DNA of 64,000 nucleotides from Trochalopteron elliotii (GCA_024734555.1 JANPWX010000080.1:2709966-2773965); one strand, 5' to 3'; shown: positions 56,401-64,000, numbered from the stretch's first letter. Numbers and translations are program-made. Notes: generated by a model from the letters alone, not told the origin.

Positions 56401-59400
56401 TAAAGTGCTTTGCTGGCAAAAGACCACATCTGTAGCAAGATTTTGAAAATAATTTGTATCCTACCAGCTGCTGGGCTTCTGGCTGATGGAAATTAAGACT
56501 CTGCATTTCCTTAGGAGAAGTCATAATACCGAGGGCTGTTTTGTTTTGAATAGTCTCTGCTGAAAACTACATTGCAGCTGGAAACTATACATTAATCTCC
56601 TGGCCTTTCACTTATGGAAGAATAATGAATTTTTAATTTGGAATAACTTCCCAGGGAGTTGGCTGCTGAATAACTCATGGCAAATTTAGGTATTGCTAGA
56701 GAGATATCCTGCTTCACTATGAGGAATCTGAATGGCAAGTGCCATTGCTGAGGCGTTTCAAGAGCTCCTTCCTGGTTTATTCATTTTCTGGAATTGTCTA
56801 AAGTGACTGTTTGTGTCCTGGATTATTACACTTATTTCATGAATTACTAATGTGAGAACATCTTAGAAACCGTGTTCTACTACTGCCATAGCATCTGCCT
56901 TTTCTCCATGGTTGTGCTCAAGAAGAAAAGTCTTAATTCATCTTCATAGAAAAGATAAAAAATATGAGGATTTTAAATTTTTGAATGCATTGTTTAGTGT
57001 TGATGTTCTCAGGCCAGTAACCCTCTTGTATCCTAAGACTTTGCCTGACATGAAAAGATTTCAAAATGTTTGTTTTATCTGCAATAGTACTTGTCCACAC
57101 CTACTCATGGTCCTTGCTGAATTCTCTCTAAAAAAATTTAAGCAAATAAATAAGGTAGATCTATTCCTTTATAAAAGCACTGGAATCTTTATAAATTAGC
57201 ATTTTTTCTAGGCAGACTGTTTTCTGGAATGTTTATTGCCAAGATGAAATTGTCTGTGTCAGCATTTAGCATTTATTCACGCATTAGAAACGTAAAGATT
57301 TACAGATCTATGGAGCAACTCACCTGTTGGTAACTATTTAAGGTCTATAAATAGGTAAATTTAAAATTAAGGAAGGACAAGCTAAAAAATTCCAAGGAAC
57401 TGACATAACTCTTCAATGTATTTCGATAGCTAGTGGTGGCCAGGATTTAAAAAAGACAACTCCTCTTTTGAGCTGTATATAAATCAAGGATGATGCAAAT
57501 GAGTGCTTCAGGTATGAGTCTCAGGGCCTTGGTCACATGTAAATAATATGCTCTGTGCCACCTAGAGGCATGTTGGAATTGTTGCACAGCTCTGCTTGTA
57601 ATTGCTGCTTTATGGCAAAAGGGAAACCACTGTGATGTATTGTGAAATGTTGAGTATTAGATTTGTTGCCCATCTTCTGAAAACTCAGACCATTTTTACT
57701 CTATAGTGGTTTTCTTTTAGACTCATAGCATTCCAAGTGCTAAAACTGATTTTTAATTTTTTTTTCTGTGTATGTGCTTTTTGTTCCATTATTGGGAAAA
57801 GTATGCATACATTTTAATCTGTAATGATTTTCTCTTAATGAAGAAGGAAAGTTGTTTTTCCTAGTGCTAGACCATGGGTTTGTTTAGATGTAGTAATAAA
57901 TATTTTGCTCAGAGGAAGTGGCAGTCTTGCTGTTTTCAGATGGTCAATATTTCATGAAATGCGAAAGTTTATTAAAAAAGCAAAATCAAATGCTATCTTG
58001 GCAGGGGACTGAATGAGCAGTGTGCTAACTAAAGAGTCAATTACCAATACTTTTTTTTATCCTACAAATGTAAAGATCATGTATCCTCTCTGGATATTTA
58101 TGAAACTTAACTCACTACTGTATTGCATGAAGGTTTGCTGCACCTTTTTTTTCCCCCTTAACATATACTTATTTCTTCTAAAGCAGTCTAGCTGTAGCTG
58201 AATTCCTCTGACACAGAGGCCTCCTCATGGTGCCCCAGCTCAGTGCCTCCTGGCCAGGTGGTTCACAGTGATAATTTTAGTTGATTCCTTTTCTCTGCAT
58301 ATTTACTTTTTCTTCACTAACAGCTTGACCTACACTAGAGTCTGTGTCATAAAGGTCTGTTCTGAATAATGCTCCATGCTGGTGACCTTCAGTTGCTGCC
58401 AGCCAGACCTGGATTATCACCTGCTGGTTTGGAGGCAAAAAGCTTTTCTCCCCTTTTTCTTAATCTTGCACTGATCTCGTCCTTAACGTGTGGCCATGGA
58501 TTAAAGGACTTCACCTGCTCTCAAAGCTTACAAAAAAAAAAAAATAGTTGAATTCATAAGTGCAGAACGTGGTGCTGGCTGCTTTGTGGTGATTTTTTTG
58601 TGCCTCCATACCAGTCCAATGGTTTAATTTCAAACATTGCTTAGCGGATAAAAAGTCTTATCCAAAGAAAAATTAAATCCATGCTGACATCTGCTAAATT
58701 GAGTTTAATGAAAGCTGCCTAAAATCTGTCACTTATCCAAGTGTTTTCAAGGAAACGTAATAGATTTTGACATTTTTGGGATGGTAGAACAAATTTATTT
58801 CTTGTTTCTATGACTCAGGTTTATTAAATGAATGAACAGAATCAAAACAAGTACATTGAAAACATTCCTACTCTGTAAATCATTTGTCTGTATGATTTCT
58901 TTAGGGTTTTCCAGGAGATATTGGTGTACCTGGATTAAATGGCCCTGAAGGTCCTAAGGTAAGATTATATGAAAACCTATTAAAAAGAACAGTAAATAGT
59001 GTTAATCTCTGAGGAAAAGGCTCTGAGAGATGGACACTGGCATTGTGAGAAGATAATCTTACTGTCAGAATGCAGGTACTTTGCCTCAGGTATTTATATG
59101 AGGAAGTTACTCGAATGTTAAATGCTGTCCATGCAATTCTGAGAGTAATTACTGTGTCAGCTGGAAGCATGTAATGGCAAAATAAGTGGGAGAAAATGCT
59201 ATGTAGCTAGAAAGTAGCATATGCTTCACTTGTATTTAGATAAAATGCATGCCAAATGTATGCACATCTTTGTACTAGTCAGGTTCCACCTATACTAAAA
59301 ATTGTTTTTAACAATTTTTAAAATGAATACTAGTTGAGGATATGGAAAATGTGTAAAATTCACGCGCCTGATTAAATTATGGATAAAATCATAGATATAA

Positions 59401-62400
59401 CAATAAAGGATAAAATCTATCTACAAAGCTGTGCCAGAATGAGTAATTTAGCTTCTGCTCTTTAGGAGACTAAGATTTCAGACCCAATTTAGGCAATAAT
59501 TCACATGGATAGAGTTTTCAATGAAGCTTTGAATAAAAGCAGATATAGGAAATTTTTGTTGAATTGGAAATGGCAGAGACTAATACAAAAAGTGCAGGTG
59601 GCTCAGAAATTAACCCAGAGGAAAATGATTGAATAATATCTGAAGATTGGTACTTGCCTTTCAACAATTAGTCAATGAAGTTCCTCACTCATCAGCCTTG
59701 GGACTACTCTTACATTGTATTTTCTGTGGTAAATAGGCACAAGTATGGCAGAATATGAAACCAAGTTGAGCATCTTTGCATTAGCTAAAAAAAATGCGCT
59801 TTTTGCTAATTCATTTCACTTCAGTTATTTCAGATTGATTCATGCAAGGAGTAAAACAATAAATCCTATTATAAACTTAGACCAAAGGCATTGCCAGATC
59901 TCTCTGAAATAAAAGCAAAATAATGCAGTTAGAAATTAAGTGAAATTGTAGGACATATGAAACAAGATGTCTCATTAACGTCGCTGCTCAAAGCATGAGA
60001 GGCCTTTATCTCTGTAGTACATTACTGGGCATTTTTATTCCAGAAGGACTCGATCAAATGAGACTAGAGGTAGAAATAATACTTGAATGGCTTTATTCTG
60101 AGAGACAGTTTGTTTAACAGACCAAAATGAAGACTTTTTTTGACTTTTAAGTAAAGCAGAGGGCAGAAACTGGAGAGGCAAAAGAATTGTGCGAGACCAA
60201 CAATATCGTTTGTCCAAGAATAAATCATACAGATTGTCTATGAATAAACAGACATGGAAATTACAACACTTTTGATCAAGAAAATTGTGAAATTTTGTAA
60301 CAGACAACTCAAGAAAACATGCTATGGGGAGCAGTAAATAGTTTAAAGATATGGTCTTATTTGTACCCAGATGATTGTAACAACACCTCCATGCCAAAGC
60401 TGATCATTCTTAAGAAACCTCTCAAATAATTCGGTTGCTGAAACCATAGCCAATATTTTTTGTATCTCTTCTCTTTCAACCATGTCAAGAGCCTTTAACC
60501 AAACTAGACATGAATTGACTAGGAAGGCTGAGAGCTAGTTATCTGATCAGGCAAATTGACGAGAAGTTAAAATGTGTTTCTGGGGGGTGTCCACCTTCAG
60601 TTCTGATTTCTTGCTTTGTTAACTTATTTATATGCATAATGTTAGCAGCCCTATATGAATGAGTTTGTCTGACCACTGCAGTGGCAGTTGCCCTTGTGTT
60701 TCTGAGTTACCAGGGTGTTTACAAAAAAAAACCCTGGGCTGATGAAAGACTGTGTCCAGGGTCTAGGAAAAATACCAGAAGAGAAATACAATTCTTGAAC
60801 TGCAGTTGAGATTTATTTGTCCAAGGTTATACATGAATGGCACAACAGATCTAATCCCTGCAGCTCAGTTTCTTCAGTGAGATTGTATTGTTGCACACTA
60901 TATCCAAGGAGTTTTTGTTAGAATTCTATTGATGTTTAATACATATGTTACTGATTTGTTGCCTTTCACAGATTCCAGAGGAAAAAATTACTAAGAGGTG
61001 GACTACAAAGTTTGAGCCTCCATGTTCCTTTGATACAGAAATTACAAAGCTGAACCAGATTCGGTGCTCTGCAGCACATTTGGTATTAGAGACAAAAAGC
61101 TTAGCCTGTCTGCCCTAGTCAGGGAGAACTGATGGCTTACATTTGAAAAGAAGGATTACCAAACTGGAAAAACTCTTATACTGCTCCCAGTACTGAGGGA
61201 GAAGGTCTGCATAACTTTGGAAATGTTTGGCTTTTGGGATTCTCAGCTGCCTTGAGTTGACTGCAGTTCTAAAATTTTCCTCCAGCTTTTATTTTTAGAA
61301 AACTGTTCTCACTATGCTGCTATTTCCCTCATGTTTTTGTTTATGCTTCCTCAGAAGCAATACCCATTTTAAAAGCCAAGAAAGCATATTAAGCTTTACA
61401 TTTTAGCAGTTGGTGTGGGATAAACTTCCAAGAAGTTGAATTTAAGCTCTATTGAGTGTGATTATCTGTCTCCAAATGCCGGTAGAAGTTCTGGATGGTA
61501 AATTTTCCCCAAATTAGTGAAATAATCAGCAAATCTGATCTCTCTAAATCAATGTTTAGAGGATTTATTATGTAATTTGGTCTACAGAGCATTACTCAGC
61601 CTGGAAACAATATTTTAGAAGGTGTTTGATCTTGATCCACCACTTATTAAAAGAAATAACAAAACATGCATTTCTTAAAAAGGGAAAAAGTATGTTTTTA
61701 AGAAGTCCTGAAATAGCTTTGTTTTTCCCTATGTTATTCTTTGCAAGTATTTATGTCCTCTAACCAAGAAAAGTAAAAGGAAAAGATGGTCAGAATATGC
61801 TGACTACCACCATAGTTTTTCCAGCAGTGTGTGTTGTACCATAGAAGAAGCTAAGAGCTTCCTTCCCCTGTGAACTTATGTTTGTTTTTATAACACATTT
61901 TAATAAAGTGATTATTAGGAGCTTCACCTCTTCTGGAAGAGATGGTCAACCAGGAAGTTAAATATGTGAAATACAGGATACCCCATTTGCTGACTCTCCT
62001 TTTTTTCCAGACACTTTGGCACATGTGTAGTGACTACCTTCATTTTCTGTTTTTGCCTGAAACCTCAAGAAGGAGATGGAAATGTCATTTGGTATTAATA
62101 TTCAGTTTACAGTCTGTAACTTTTTTCTGGACTCAGTTAAATGCACTGGAAGGGTGTGTACAGTAGCAGTGCTGCTGCCATTTCCACTGTGCAGTTACAT
62201 TGCACTGAAATCCTTATCTCCTAACAGGCTTTGCTGTTAGAATAAAACAACAGTAATGCCAATGAGAAAATGTCATTATTAACCATATAAGAATATTACT
62301 TATGTAGTGCTGCTAAAAGTCTTGCCATCACTTCTGTGGTAGTATGTCAACCAGCACTCCACTCCAGCCCTTCCCAGACTGCTGGGCTCTTCGATGGAGT

Positions 62401-63359
62401 TCACTCACCCTGAGATGGCCTGTTCCATTTTTCTCTTCCATCTTACTTTGCCTGCTGAGTAAACTGGACCAATGCCTGGACCAATGTCTAGACTTCAGCT
62501 TCATTAGTACACAGTTAATAAGGCTTACACTTTCCCACCATTGCTTTCTTCAGAAGATAATCATATCTCTCCTAAAGGGCAGTTTCTTTGTTCTTGTTGC
62601 TTTATCTGATATTGTTAAGCTTAGGTTTCTCAGGACATTAATATGTTTATACTTTTTTTTTGTACAATGCCAGGTCAAGTGCTTTTCCCAATTATCCCAT
62701 TGTAATTGGACTGCCTGAGGTTTTTGATACACTGTTAGCTGCAAAGTCTTTTTAACAAAATTTTGAAAACATTGGTGTGAGCCGTCATGAAAACTCCAAG
62801 CTGGCAGGGGTTAAGGTGCTTTATCTCTGGTAGGCTGTTTATAATCCTGATAGAAAAATAAGGGCTGAAAATCACAAGTAGTTTTGGACAAGCTAGTGGT
62901 CTAAATTCACTCTGTAGTTTCTTTCCATTGCAATGTTATCAATACATGTTATTCTAAAGACTACCCTAATACAAGATCTGCACATTGATGATGCTTTAAT
63001 CTAAATATGGTAGTGTGCTTTTCCTCTTCAAAAAGAGAAAAAATGTTCTACCGTGTTCAAATATTTTATTTCCTTCTCACAATATAAAAAGAATATGCTT
63101 CAGCAAAGTCTGTGTAGAAGGTTTTATGACGCTTGGTTTTCTGCATCTTTGCCTGGTTTCTATTGGAAATACTATGAACAGTGGTAAGAGATTAAGTCTG
63201 CTGTCTCAGTTTTAGGTTTTAGTCCAGGTTTGTAAGAGGAGAGAAACTAGACCAACATGGTTGTCATTTGATGTAACTCCTCACTGTGTTTGTTTGGATA
63301 TTTAGGGAGCTCTGGGTGACCGAGGGCCTCCAGGGCCACAGGGCCCCAAAGGAGTTGAG
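423..63359 (+). CDS. COL24A1: Collagen alpha-1(XXIV) chain, 5' part of a spliced gene (21 coding exons in window, 3' end beyond it)
   Basis: The coding sequence joins 423-451, 5533-5594, 11104-12401 and eighteen 54/45-nt exons up to 63306-63359. It encodes about 772 residues: signal peptide (1 to about 25), TSPN domain (about 32-231), variable linker (about 236-453) and triple helix from residue 455 onward. The product is a secreted fibrillar-family procollagen chain expected to trimerise in the ER and assemble in the extracellular matrix; collagen XXIV is associated with developing bone and cornea in mammals. COL24A1 is chosen over its closest relative COL27A1 because the TSPN exon carries the LHQLGL start and the SAEASANYCKYVKQQCRQ end, and because all 18 helix exons match the human alpha-1(XXIV) blocks, as I recall them, in order and length. 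Introns 1 and 2 are phase 2 and phase 1; every later intron is phase 0. All introns are GT-AG. The remaining helix and the C-propeptide are not in the window. Confidence 0.95.
452..5532 (+). other. COL24A1 intron 1 (phase 2)
   Basis: AT-rich intron of about 5.1 kb without a recognised gene or repeat family. A 15-bp exact direct repeat (TGCTGGCTAATTTCA) occurs at 1812-1826 and 1947-1961. A short GT run lies at about 4171-4181. On the minus strand a 151-codon ATG-initiated frame spans 2220-1765; its product has no recognisable domain and I take it as chance. The intron ends in a long pyrimidine tract and TTTTAG. Confidence 0.7.
5533..5594 (+). CDS. COL24A1: COL24A1 exon 2: hydrophobic core and end of signal peptide
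   Basis: The 62-nt exon has a strong acceptor (pyrimidine tract then TTTTAG) and a good donor (CAAG|GTGAGA). It supplies the last base of Trp10, then KALLFIATCIAVGVAQVPKQ (residues 11-30) and the first base of codon 31. The core ALLFIATCIAVGVA is a typical signal-peptide h-region. Cleavage is most plausible after Ala25 (GVA|Q). The human chain has an equivalent hydrophobic segment ending just before the IDILHQLGL stretch, matching the IDVLHQLGL that opens the next exon. Intron 2 is phase 1, which fits the next exon exactly. Confidence 0.9.
5595..11103 (+). other. COL24A1 intron 2 (phase 1)
   Basis: About 5.5 kb, AT-rich. It holds the one clear interspersed repeat of the window, a CR1 fragment near its 3' end (listed separately). 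Poly-A runs occur at about 7360-7371 and 8693-8703, and 8870-8970 is very AT-rich. No gene or RNA gene was recognised. The 3' end is a T-rich tract followed by ACAG. Confidence 0.75.
10049..10500 (-). mobile_element. CR1 LINE 3' fragment, old and diverged, antisense to COL24A1
   Basis: On the + strand the sequence follows the familiar reverse-complement 3' region of avian CR1 elements: a GGTTGGAAGGGACCT-like start at about 10061, a TCTGGTCC-AACTCCTGCT block at about 10088, a CAGTTGTTGGTCTTTAAAAATTTCC block equivalent to the 'fell to a short gap, old insect pest' type conserved stretch at about 10152, then CCAATGTCTCTG and a ...CACTTAACCACTTTTGCAGTGAGAATTCTTTTTC block to about 10252. A degraded CTCTAGGCCAAGCAAATGC segment lies at about 10374. 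Divergence is high and no target-site duplication is evident. The right boundary (10450-10520) is uncertain. It is a 5'-truncated copy without coding capacity. CR1 is the dominant retroposon of birds and other sauropsids, which supports the host assignment. Confidence 0.75.
11104..12401 (+). CDS. COL24A1: COL24A1 exon 3: TSPN domain, variable linker and first Gly-X-Y triplets
   Basis: The 1298-nt exon follows a TTTTTACAG acceptor and ends at a GTAAGT donor in phase 0. Its first two bases complete Ala31; codons 32-463 follow. Residues about 32-231 form the TSPN domain, opening with IDVLHQLGLV and closing with SAEASANYCKYVKQQCRQ. Six cysteines lie in it: 76, 144, 168, 207, 222 and 229. The linker (about 236-453) is hydrophilic, has N-glycosylation sequons at 294, 334, 345 and 394, a lysine-rich stretch at 377-401 and an acidic tyrosine-rich patch at about 423-444 (five Tyr), and then meets the helix start GPK-GET-GPP at 455-463. 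TSPN domains of fibrillar collagens form the globular N-terminal module. The linker looks shorter than the mammalian one as I remember it. The open frame extends upstream to 11052, but that stretch is intronic. Confidence 0.96.
12402..20322 (+). other. COL24A1 intron 3 (phase 0)
   Basis: The largest intron in the window, about 7.9 kb. It is AT-rich with a T/G-rich tract at about 13235-13264. No exon, RNA gene or recognisable transposon was found. The minus-strand frame 14559-14071 (162 codons) has no domain signature and lies in anonymous sequence. Confidence 0.7.
20323..20376 (+). CDS. COL24A1: COL24A1 exon 4 (54 nt, Gly-X-Y)
   Basis: Six uninterrupted triplets, GPPGPPGLPGPSGKRGPR (residues 464-481), between CACCAG and GTGAGT. 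The block is nearly the same as the human one, including the GPSGKRGPR end. Confidence 0.96.
20377..23634 (+). other. COL24A1 intron 4
   Basis: About 3.3 kb. The segment at about 20690-21330 is clearly more GC-rich than the surrounding intron and includes a run of ten G at 20788-20797. No repeat family was recognised there. The minus strand is open from 22653 to 22012 without an ATG for its first 55 codons. No gene is supported. Confidence 0.6.
23635..23688 (+). CDS. COL24A1: COL24A1 exon 5 (54 nt, Gly-X-Y)
   Basis: Encodes GIPGPHGIPGLPGLPGPK (residues 482-499). The acceptor is AATAG after a T-rich tract and the donor is GTGAGT. All six triplets are intact and phase 0. Confidence 0.96.
23689..25696 (+). 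other. COL24A1 intron 5
   Basis: About 2.0 kb, very AT-rich, with an A-rich run at 24044-24061 and an impure TATATG/TATAAA stretch at about 24728-24782. Nothing else was recognised. Confidence 0.65.
25697..25750 (+). CDS. COL24A1: COL24A1 exon 6 (54 nt) carrying the N-terminal helix interruption
   Basis: Encodes GPKGDPGFSPGQAKCGEK (residues 500-517) between CAACAG and GTATTA. After GPK-GDP-GFS the Gly-X-Y register fails for two triplets (PGQ, AKC) and resumes at GEK. The human chain has the same interruption at the same place (GFSPGQ, then three other residues, then GEK), which is a strong family marker. Here the third residue after GQ is Cys514 (codon TGT at 25739-25741), where I recall proline in human. 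The exon length stays at 54 nt, so the interruption is built in and not a frameshift. Confidence 0.96.
25751..27826 (+). other. COL24A1 intron 6
   Basis: About 2.1 kb, AT-rich. No repeat family, exon or RNA gene recognised. Confidence 0.65.
27827..27880 (+). CDS. COL24A1: COL24A1 exon 7 (54 nt, Gly-X-Y)
   Basis: Encodes GDPGPMGFPGPPGIKGQK (residues 518-535) between TATAG and GTAAGA. Six intact triplets. This block is less similar to human than its neighbours, but position, length and the GPPG core agree. Confidence 0.95.
27881..32101 (+). other. COL24A1 intron 7
   Basis: About 4.2 kb, AT-rich, with a T13 run at 29012-29024. No gene, RNA gene or recognisable transposon. Confidence 0.65.
32102..32146 (+). 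CDS. COL24A1: COL24A1 exon 8 (45 nt, Gly-X-Y)
   Basis: Encodes GLKGYPGLQGPRGEQ (residues 536-550) after CTGCAG and before GTAAGG. It is the first of the 45-nt exons, after which 45 and 54 alternate up to exon 17. The human block is also 15 residues, with the same GLKG start and GEQ end. Confidence 0.96.
32147..33311 (+). other. COL24A1 intron 8
   Basis: About 1.2 kb of AT-rich sequence in which I see nothing further. Confidence 0.65.
33312..33365 (+). CDS. COL24A1: COL24A1 exon 9 (54 nt, Gly-X-Y)
   Basis: Encodes GIPGMAGSTGAVGYPGRQ (residues 551-568). The GYPGRQ end is as in human. The acceptor is CTTAG. The donor CAG|GTGCAG is weak and is followed 5 nt later by another GT (GTAACT at 33371); using that one would shift the frame, so 33365 is taken as the end. 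Confidence 0.94.
33366..34538 (+). other. COL24A1 intron 9
   Basis: About 1.2 kb, AT-rich. Nothing recognised. Confidence 0.65.
34539..34583 (+). CDS. COL24A1: COL24A1 exon 10 (45 nt, Gly-X-Y) with tandem donor
   Basis: Encodes GLAGPEGNPGPKGVR (residues 569-583), almost as in human. The exon end reads GGA-GTAAGA-GTAAGT. The downstream GTAAGT is chosen because it gives a 45-nt exon with intact triplets. The upstream GTAAGA at 34578 would give a 39-nt exon ending in a lone Gly and disturb the helix. Confidence 0.95.
35065..35270 (+). repeat. GT-rich low-complexity block
   Basis: For about 200 nt the + strand is almost wholly G and T, with a short pure GT run at about 35141-35155. The minus strand is correspondingly A/C-rich. 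Open frames here in several phases follow from the base bias and are not genes. Confidence 0.7.
35398..35438. repeat. TA dinucleotide microsatellite
   Basis: About 40 bp of alternating A and T with two small slips (AATATAAT at the right end). A likely length polymorphism. Confidence 0.9.
36664..36717 (+). CDS. COL24A1: COL24A1 exon 11 (54 nt, Gly-X-Y)
   Basis: Encodes GFIGPPGVAGQPGPEGER (residues 584-601) between TTCTAG and GTAGGC. The human counterpart has the same GFIG start and GPEGER end. Confidence 0.96.
36718..37415 (+). other. COL24A1 intron 11
   Basis: About 0.7 kb. A long T tract with one C (37285-37306) followed by AG at 37307-37308 imitates an acceptor, 107 nt upstream of the real one (TTTTTCAG). 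What follows it does not start with a glycine codon. Confidence 0.7.
37416..37460 (+). CDS. COL24A1: COL24A1 exon 12 (45 nt, Gly-X-Y)
   Basis: Encodes GIPGLRGKRGPKGRQ (residues 602-616), a strongly basic stretch of the helix (five Arg/Lys plus Gln end) that is also basic in human. Donor GTAAAA. Confidence 0.96.
37461..42429 (+). other. COL24A1 intron 12
   Basis: About 5.0 kb. A short TA run lies at 40709-40722 and a C-rich stretch (CCACCCTCCCACC type) at about 41590-41630. No gene or transposon recognised. Confidence 0.65.
42430..42483 (+). CDS. COL24A1: COL24A1 exon 13 (54 nt, Gly-X-Y)
   Basis: Encodes GFPGDFGNRGPPGPDGSP (residues 617-634) between CTTTAG and GTAAGT. Matches the human GFPGDFGDRGP block closely. 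Confidence 0.96.
42484..44941 (+). other. COL24A1 intron 13
   Basis: About 2.5 kb. The part at about 43740-44400 is somewhat richer in GC than the rest. No repeat family or gene recognised. Confidence 0.6.
44942..44986 (+). CDS. COL24A1: COL24A1 exon 14 (45 nt, Gly-X-Y)
   Basis: Encodes GIVGGVGPPGFPGLR (residues 635-649) between TTAAAG and GTGAGT. The flexible GIVGGVG start parallels human GLVGGTG. Confidence 0.96.
44987..48928 (+). other. COL24A1 intron 14
   Basis: About 3.9 kb. A less AT-rich patch lies at about 46600-46790. Several T runs are present (for example about 47229-47238 and 47271-47280). No gene recognised. Confidence 0.65.
48929..48982 (+). CDS. COL24A1: COL24A1 exon 15 (54 nt, Gly-X-Y)
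   Basis: Encodes GDIGPAGPTGPSGIPGPT (residues 650-667) between GATAG and GTATGC. It is separated from exon 16 by only 91 nt, the shortest intron of the window. Confidence 0.95.
49074..49118 (+). CDS. COL24A1: COL24A1 exon 16 (45 nt, Gly-X-Y)
   Basis: Encodes GFPGSVGQPGMKGDK (residues 668-682) between TAACAG and GTGATT. The donor is weak at its last positions. The GDK end and the 15-residue length agree with human. Confidence 0.94.
49119..49497 (+). other. COL24A1 intron 16
   Basis: 379 nt of AT-rich sequence. Nothing seen beyond the splice signals. Confidence 0.75.
49498..49551 (+). CDS. COL24A1: COL24A1 exon 17 (54 nt, Gly-X-Y)
   Basis: Encodes GEHGLAGEPGEQGYPGDK (residues 683-700) between TTTAG and GTAAGT. 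The block is acidic, with GEPGE and GYPGDK, as in human. Confidence 0.96.
49552..50180 (+). other. COL24A1 intron 17
   Basis: 629 nt, AT-rich. Nothing recognised. Confidence 0.7.
50181..50234 (+). CDS. COL24A1: COL24A1 exon 18 (54 nt, Gly-X-Y)
   Basis: Encodes GTLGLPGPPGIRGKLGPP (residues 701-718) between TTTCAG and GTAAGT. From here on the exons in the window are all 54 nt. Confidence 0.96.
50235..51921 (+). other. COL24A1 intron 18
   Basis: About 1.7 kb, AT-rich, with a 25-bp tandem duplication (listed separately) and a T13 run at 51701-51713. Confidence 0.65.
51370..51419 (+). repeat. Two-copy 25-bp imperfect tandem repeat
   Basis: GAACAGATATAACTTAGTGA... at 51370-51394 is followed directly by GAACAAATATAACTTAAAGA... 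at 51395-51419; 20 of 25 positions agree. A local duplication without evident function. Confidence 0.75.
51922..51975 (+). CDS. COL24A1: COL24A1 exon 19 (54 nt, Gly-X-Y)
   Basis: Encodes GKIGEPGPRGPLGPQGPE (residues 719-736) between TTTAAG and GTAAGA. Six intact triplets; position and GPE end agree with human. Confidence 0.95.
51976..58904 (+). other. COL24A1 intron 19
   Basis: About 6.9 kb. It contains a G/T-rich patch at about 52667-52728, a perfect inverted repeat (listed separately), a moderately GC-rich zone at about 54360-54770 and an A13 run at 58532-58544. No exon, RNA gene or recognisable transposon was found. Confidence 0.65.
54149..54183. repeat. Perfect 15-bp inverted repeat with 5-nt loop
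   Basis: ATAAATCCCACTGTC at 54149-54163 and its exact reverse complement at 54169-54183 enclose CTTAA. It could fold as a hairpin in the pre-mRNA. The stem is shorter than that of a microRNA precursor, and there is no T tract to suggest a terminator-like role. Confidence 0.9.
58905..58958 (+). CDS. COL24A1: COL24A1 exon 20 (54 nt, Gly-X-Y)
   Basis: Encodes GFPGDIGVPGLNGPEGPK (residues 737-754) between CTTTAG and GTAAGA. Nearly the same as the human block GFPGDIGIPGQNGPEGPK. Confidence 0.97.
58959..63305 (+). other. COL24A1 intron 20
   Basis: About 4.3 kb, AT-rich. A 13-bp tandem pair (CTGGACCAATG-type) lies at about 62464-62488. No gene or transposon recognised. Confidence 0.65.
63306..63359 (+). 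CDS. COL24A1: COL24A1 exon 21 (54 nt, Gly-X-Y), last exon in window
   Basis: Encodes GALGDRGPPGPQGPKGVE (residues 755-772) between TTTAG and GTAAGA. It corresponds to the human GLLGNRGPPGPPGLKGTQ block. The reading frame continues in the next exon beyond the right edge. Confidence 0.95.
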
Positions 63360-64000
63360 GTAAGATGAAAGAATTATCCAATTAAGAGATTATGTTTCAA
63401 AGTTGTGAGGGGTTAAGAGGGTTAGACAACAATGGTTAGGTGTGTATGGTGTTGCCATGCAAAATTTGAAGTTTCTTTTGCATTTTGGTGAGTTTTTTAG
63501 AAAGTTTTTAGCAGCCTTATGGGGCTGTGCATCCATTATGTGGTTTATTTTAATTTCCAGAGATGGATGTGGTTATTTTAGTTAAACTGGGGAGATGGGA
63601 GGGAAGGGGGTTAGCAGTATGGAAATTGAAAGCATATACCAATTTAATTACAGTGTCCTAGACACTCTTAAGTAAACACTAAGACCCTATTAACTGAAAG
63701 GGGAGAAAGGCAATTCTTTATCTCATAGATTCATCAAGGATTCTTAATTCATCATCATAAAAAAAAAAAGCTTATATCTTGTATGCTAAAAATAATTAAT
63801 ATTAAAAATAATTTAGTTGGTGGTTCTGAAGATAGACCTCTAGACTTCTAAGTAGCTAAATTTTGGGCTTCTATGACAGATATTGAGTGAGTGAAAGCTA
63901 ACAATGGCAAAATGGTCTGTTTCCAGGTGTTTCTAGCAGATTCAGACTCAGACAAACACATATGAAACTTATGATGATGTAAATAATAGGACCAGTTATC
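63360..64000 (+). other. COL24A1 intron 21, cut by the window edge
   Basis: At least 641 nt. It holds a G-rich motif at 63589-63610 (listed separately) and an A-rich run at about 63760-63769; otherwise anonymous. Confidence 0.7.
63589..63610 (+). other. G-quadruplex-type motif on the coding strand of intron 21
   Basis: Four G runs (GGGG, GGG, GGG, GGGGG) are separated by loops of 4, 1 and 2 nt, which satisfies the usual G3+ N1-7 pattern. It starts 230 nt downstream of the exon 21 donor. Folding is inferred, not shown. Confidence 0.6.

Noticed and set aside
58369..58551. Possible retroposed sequence ending in A13 at 58544
   Set aside because: The A run is suggestive, but no known element or gene body could be recognised upstream and no flanking duplication was found.
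1..64000. An undescribed multi-gene system such as a defence island, CRISPR array or gene cluster
   Set aside because: The window is one spliced vertebrate gene with introns. No prokaryotic features, arrays or second gene are present on either strand.

Overview
The window is a single-gene stretch of vertebrate chromosome. It carries the 5' part of a fibrillar-type collagen gene on the + strand, which I identify as COL24A1, the alpha-1 chain of collagen XXIV. The organism is most likely a bird, with a non-avian reptile as the alternative. Exons are interrupted by GT-AG introns, and the introns are AT-rich. Interspersed repeats are sparse, the only recognisable one being an old CR1 LINE 3' fragment. 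The 21 coding exons span only about 63 kb, whereas I recall the mammalian gene as several times longer.

Layout. Positions 1 to about 450 are a CpG-dense first-exon/promoter region. The proposed start ATG is at 423, and the first coding exon is only 29 nt. A 62-nt exon at 5533-5594 completes the signal peptide. A single large exon at 11104-12401 encodes the N-terminal TSPN (thrombospondin N-terminal-like, laminin-G fold) domain, a poorly conserved linker, and the first three Gly-X-Y triplets. Eighteen small exons from 20323 to 63359 follow, each exactly 54 or 45 nt, phase 0 at both ends and starting with a glycine codon. They continue the triple helix. They match, in order and in length, the exon-sized blocks of the human alpha-1(XXIV) chain as I remember it, so none appears to be missing. 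The rest of the helix and the C-propeptide lie beyond the right edge. About 772 residues are encoded here.

Points of interest in the gene: a cysteine inside the conserved N-terminal interruption of the triple helix; two cysteines in the TSPN domain that I do not recall in the human chain; a linker that looks shorter than in mammals but keeps an acidic tyrosine-rich patch; and a tandem splice donor at exon 10 whose upstream site would break the Gly-X-Y register.

The introns make up about 96% of the window. I found no second protein-coding gene, no RNA gene, no CRISPR array and no undescribed multi-gene system. The intronic open frames lack recognisable protein features. Non-coding structures worth recording are the CR1 fragment, a 15-bp perfect inverted repeat, a G-quadruplex-type motif, a GT-rich block next to a TA microsatellite, and a 25-bp tandem duplication. 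Comparisons with human COL24A1, COL27A1 and CR1 are from memory, not from a search.
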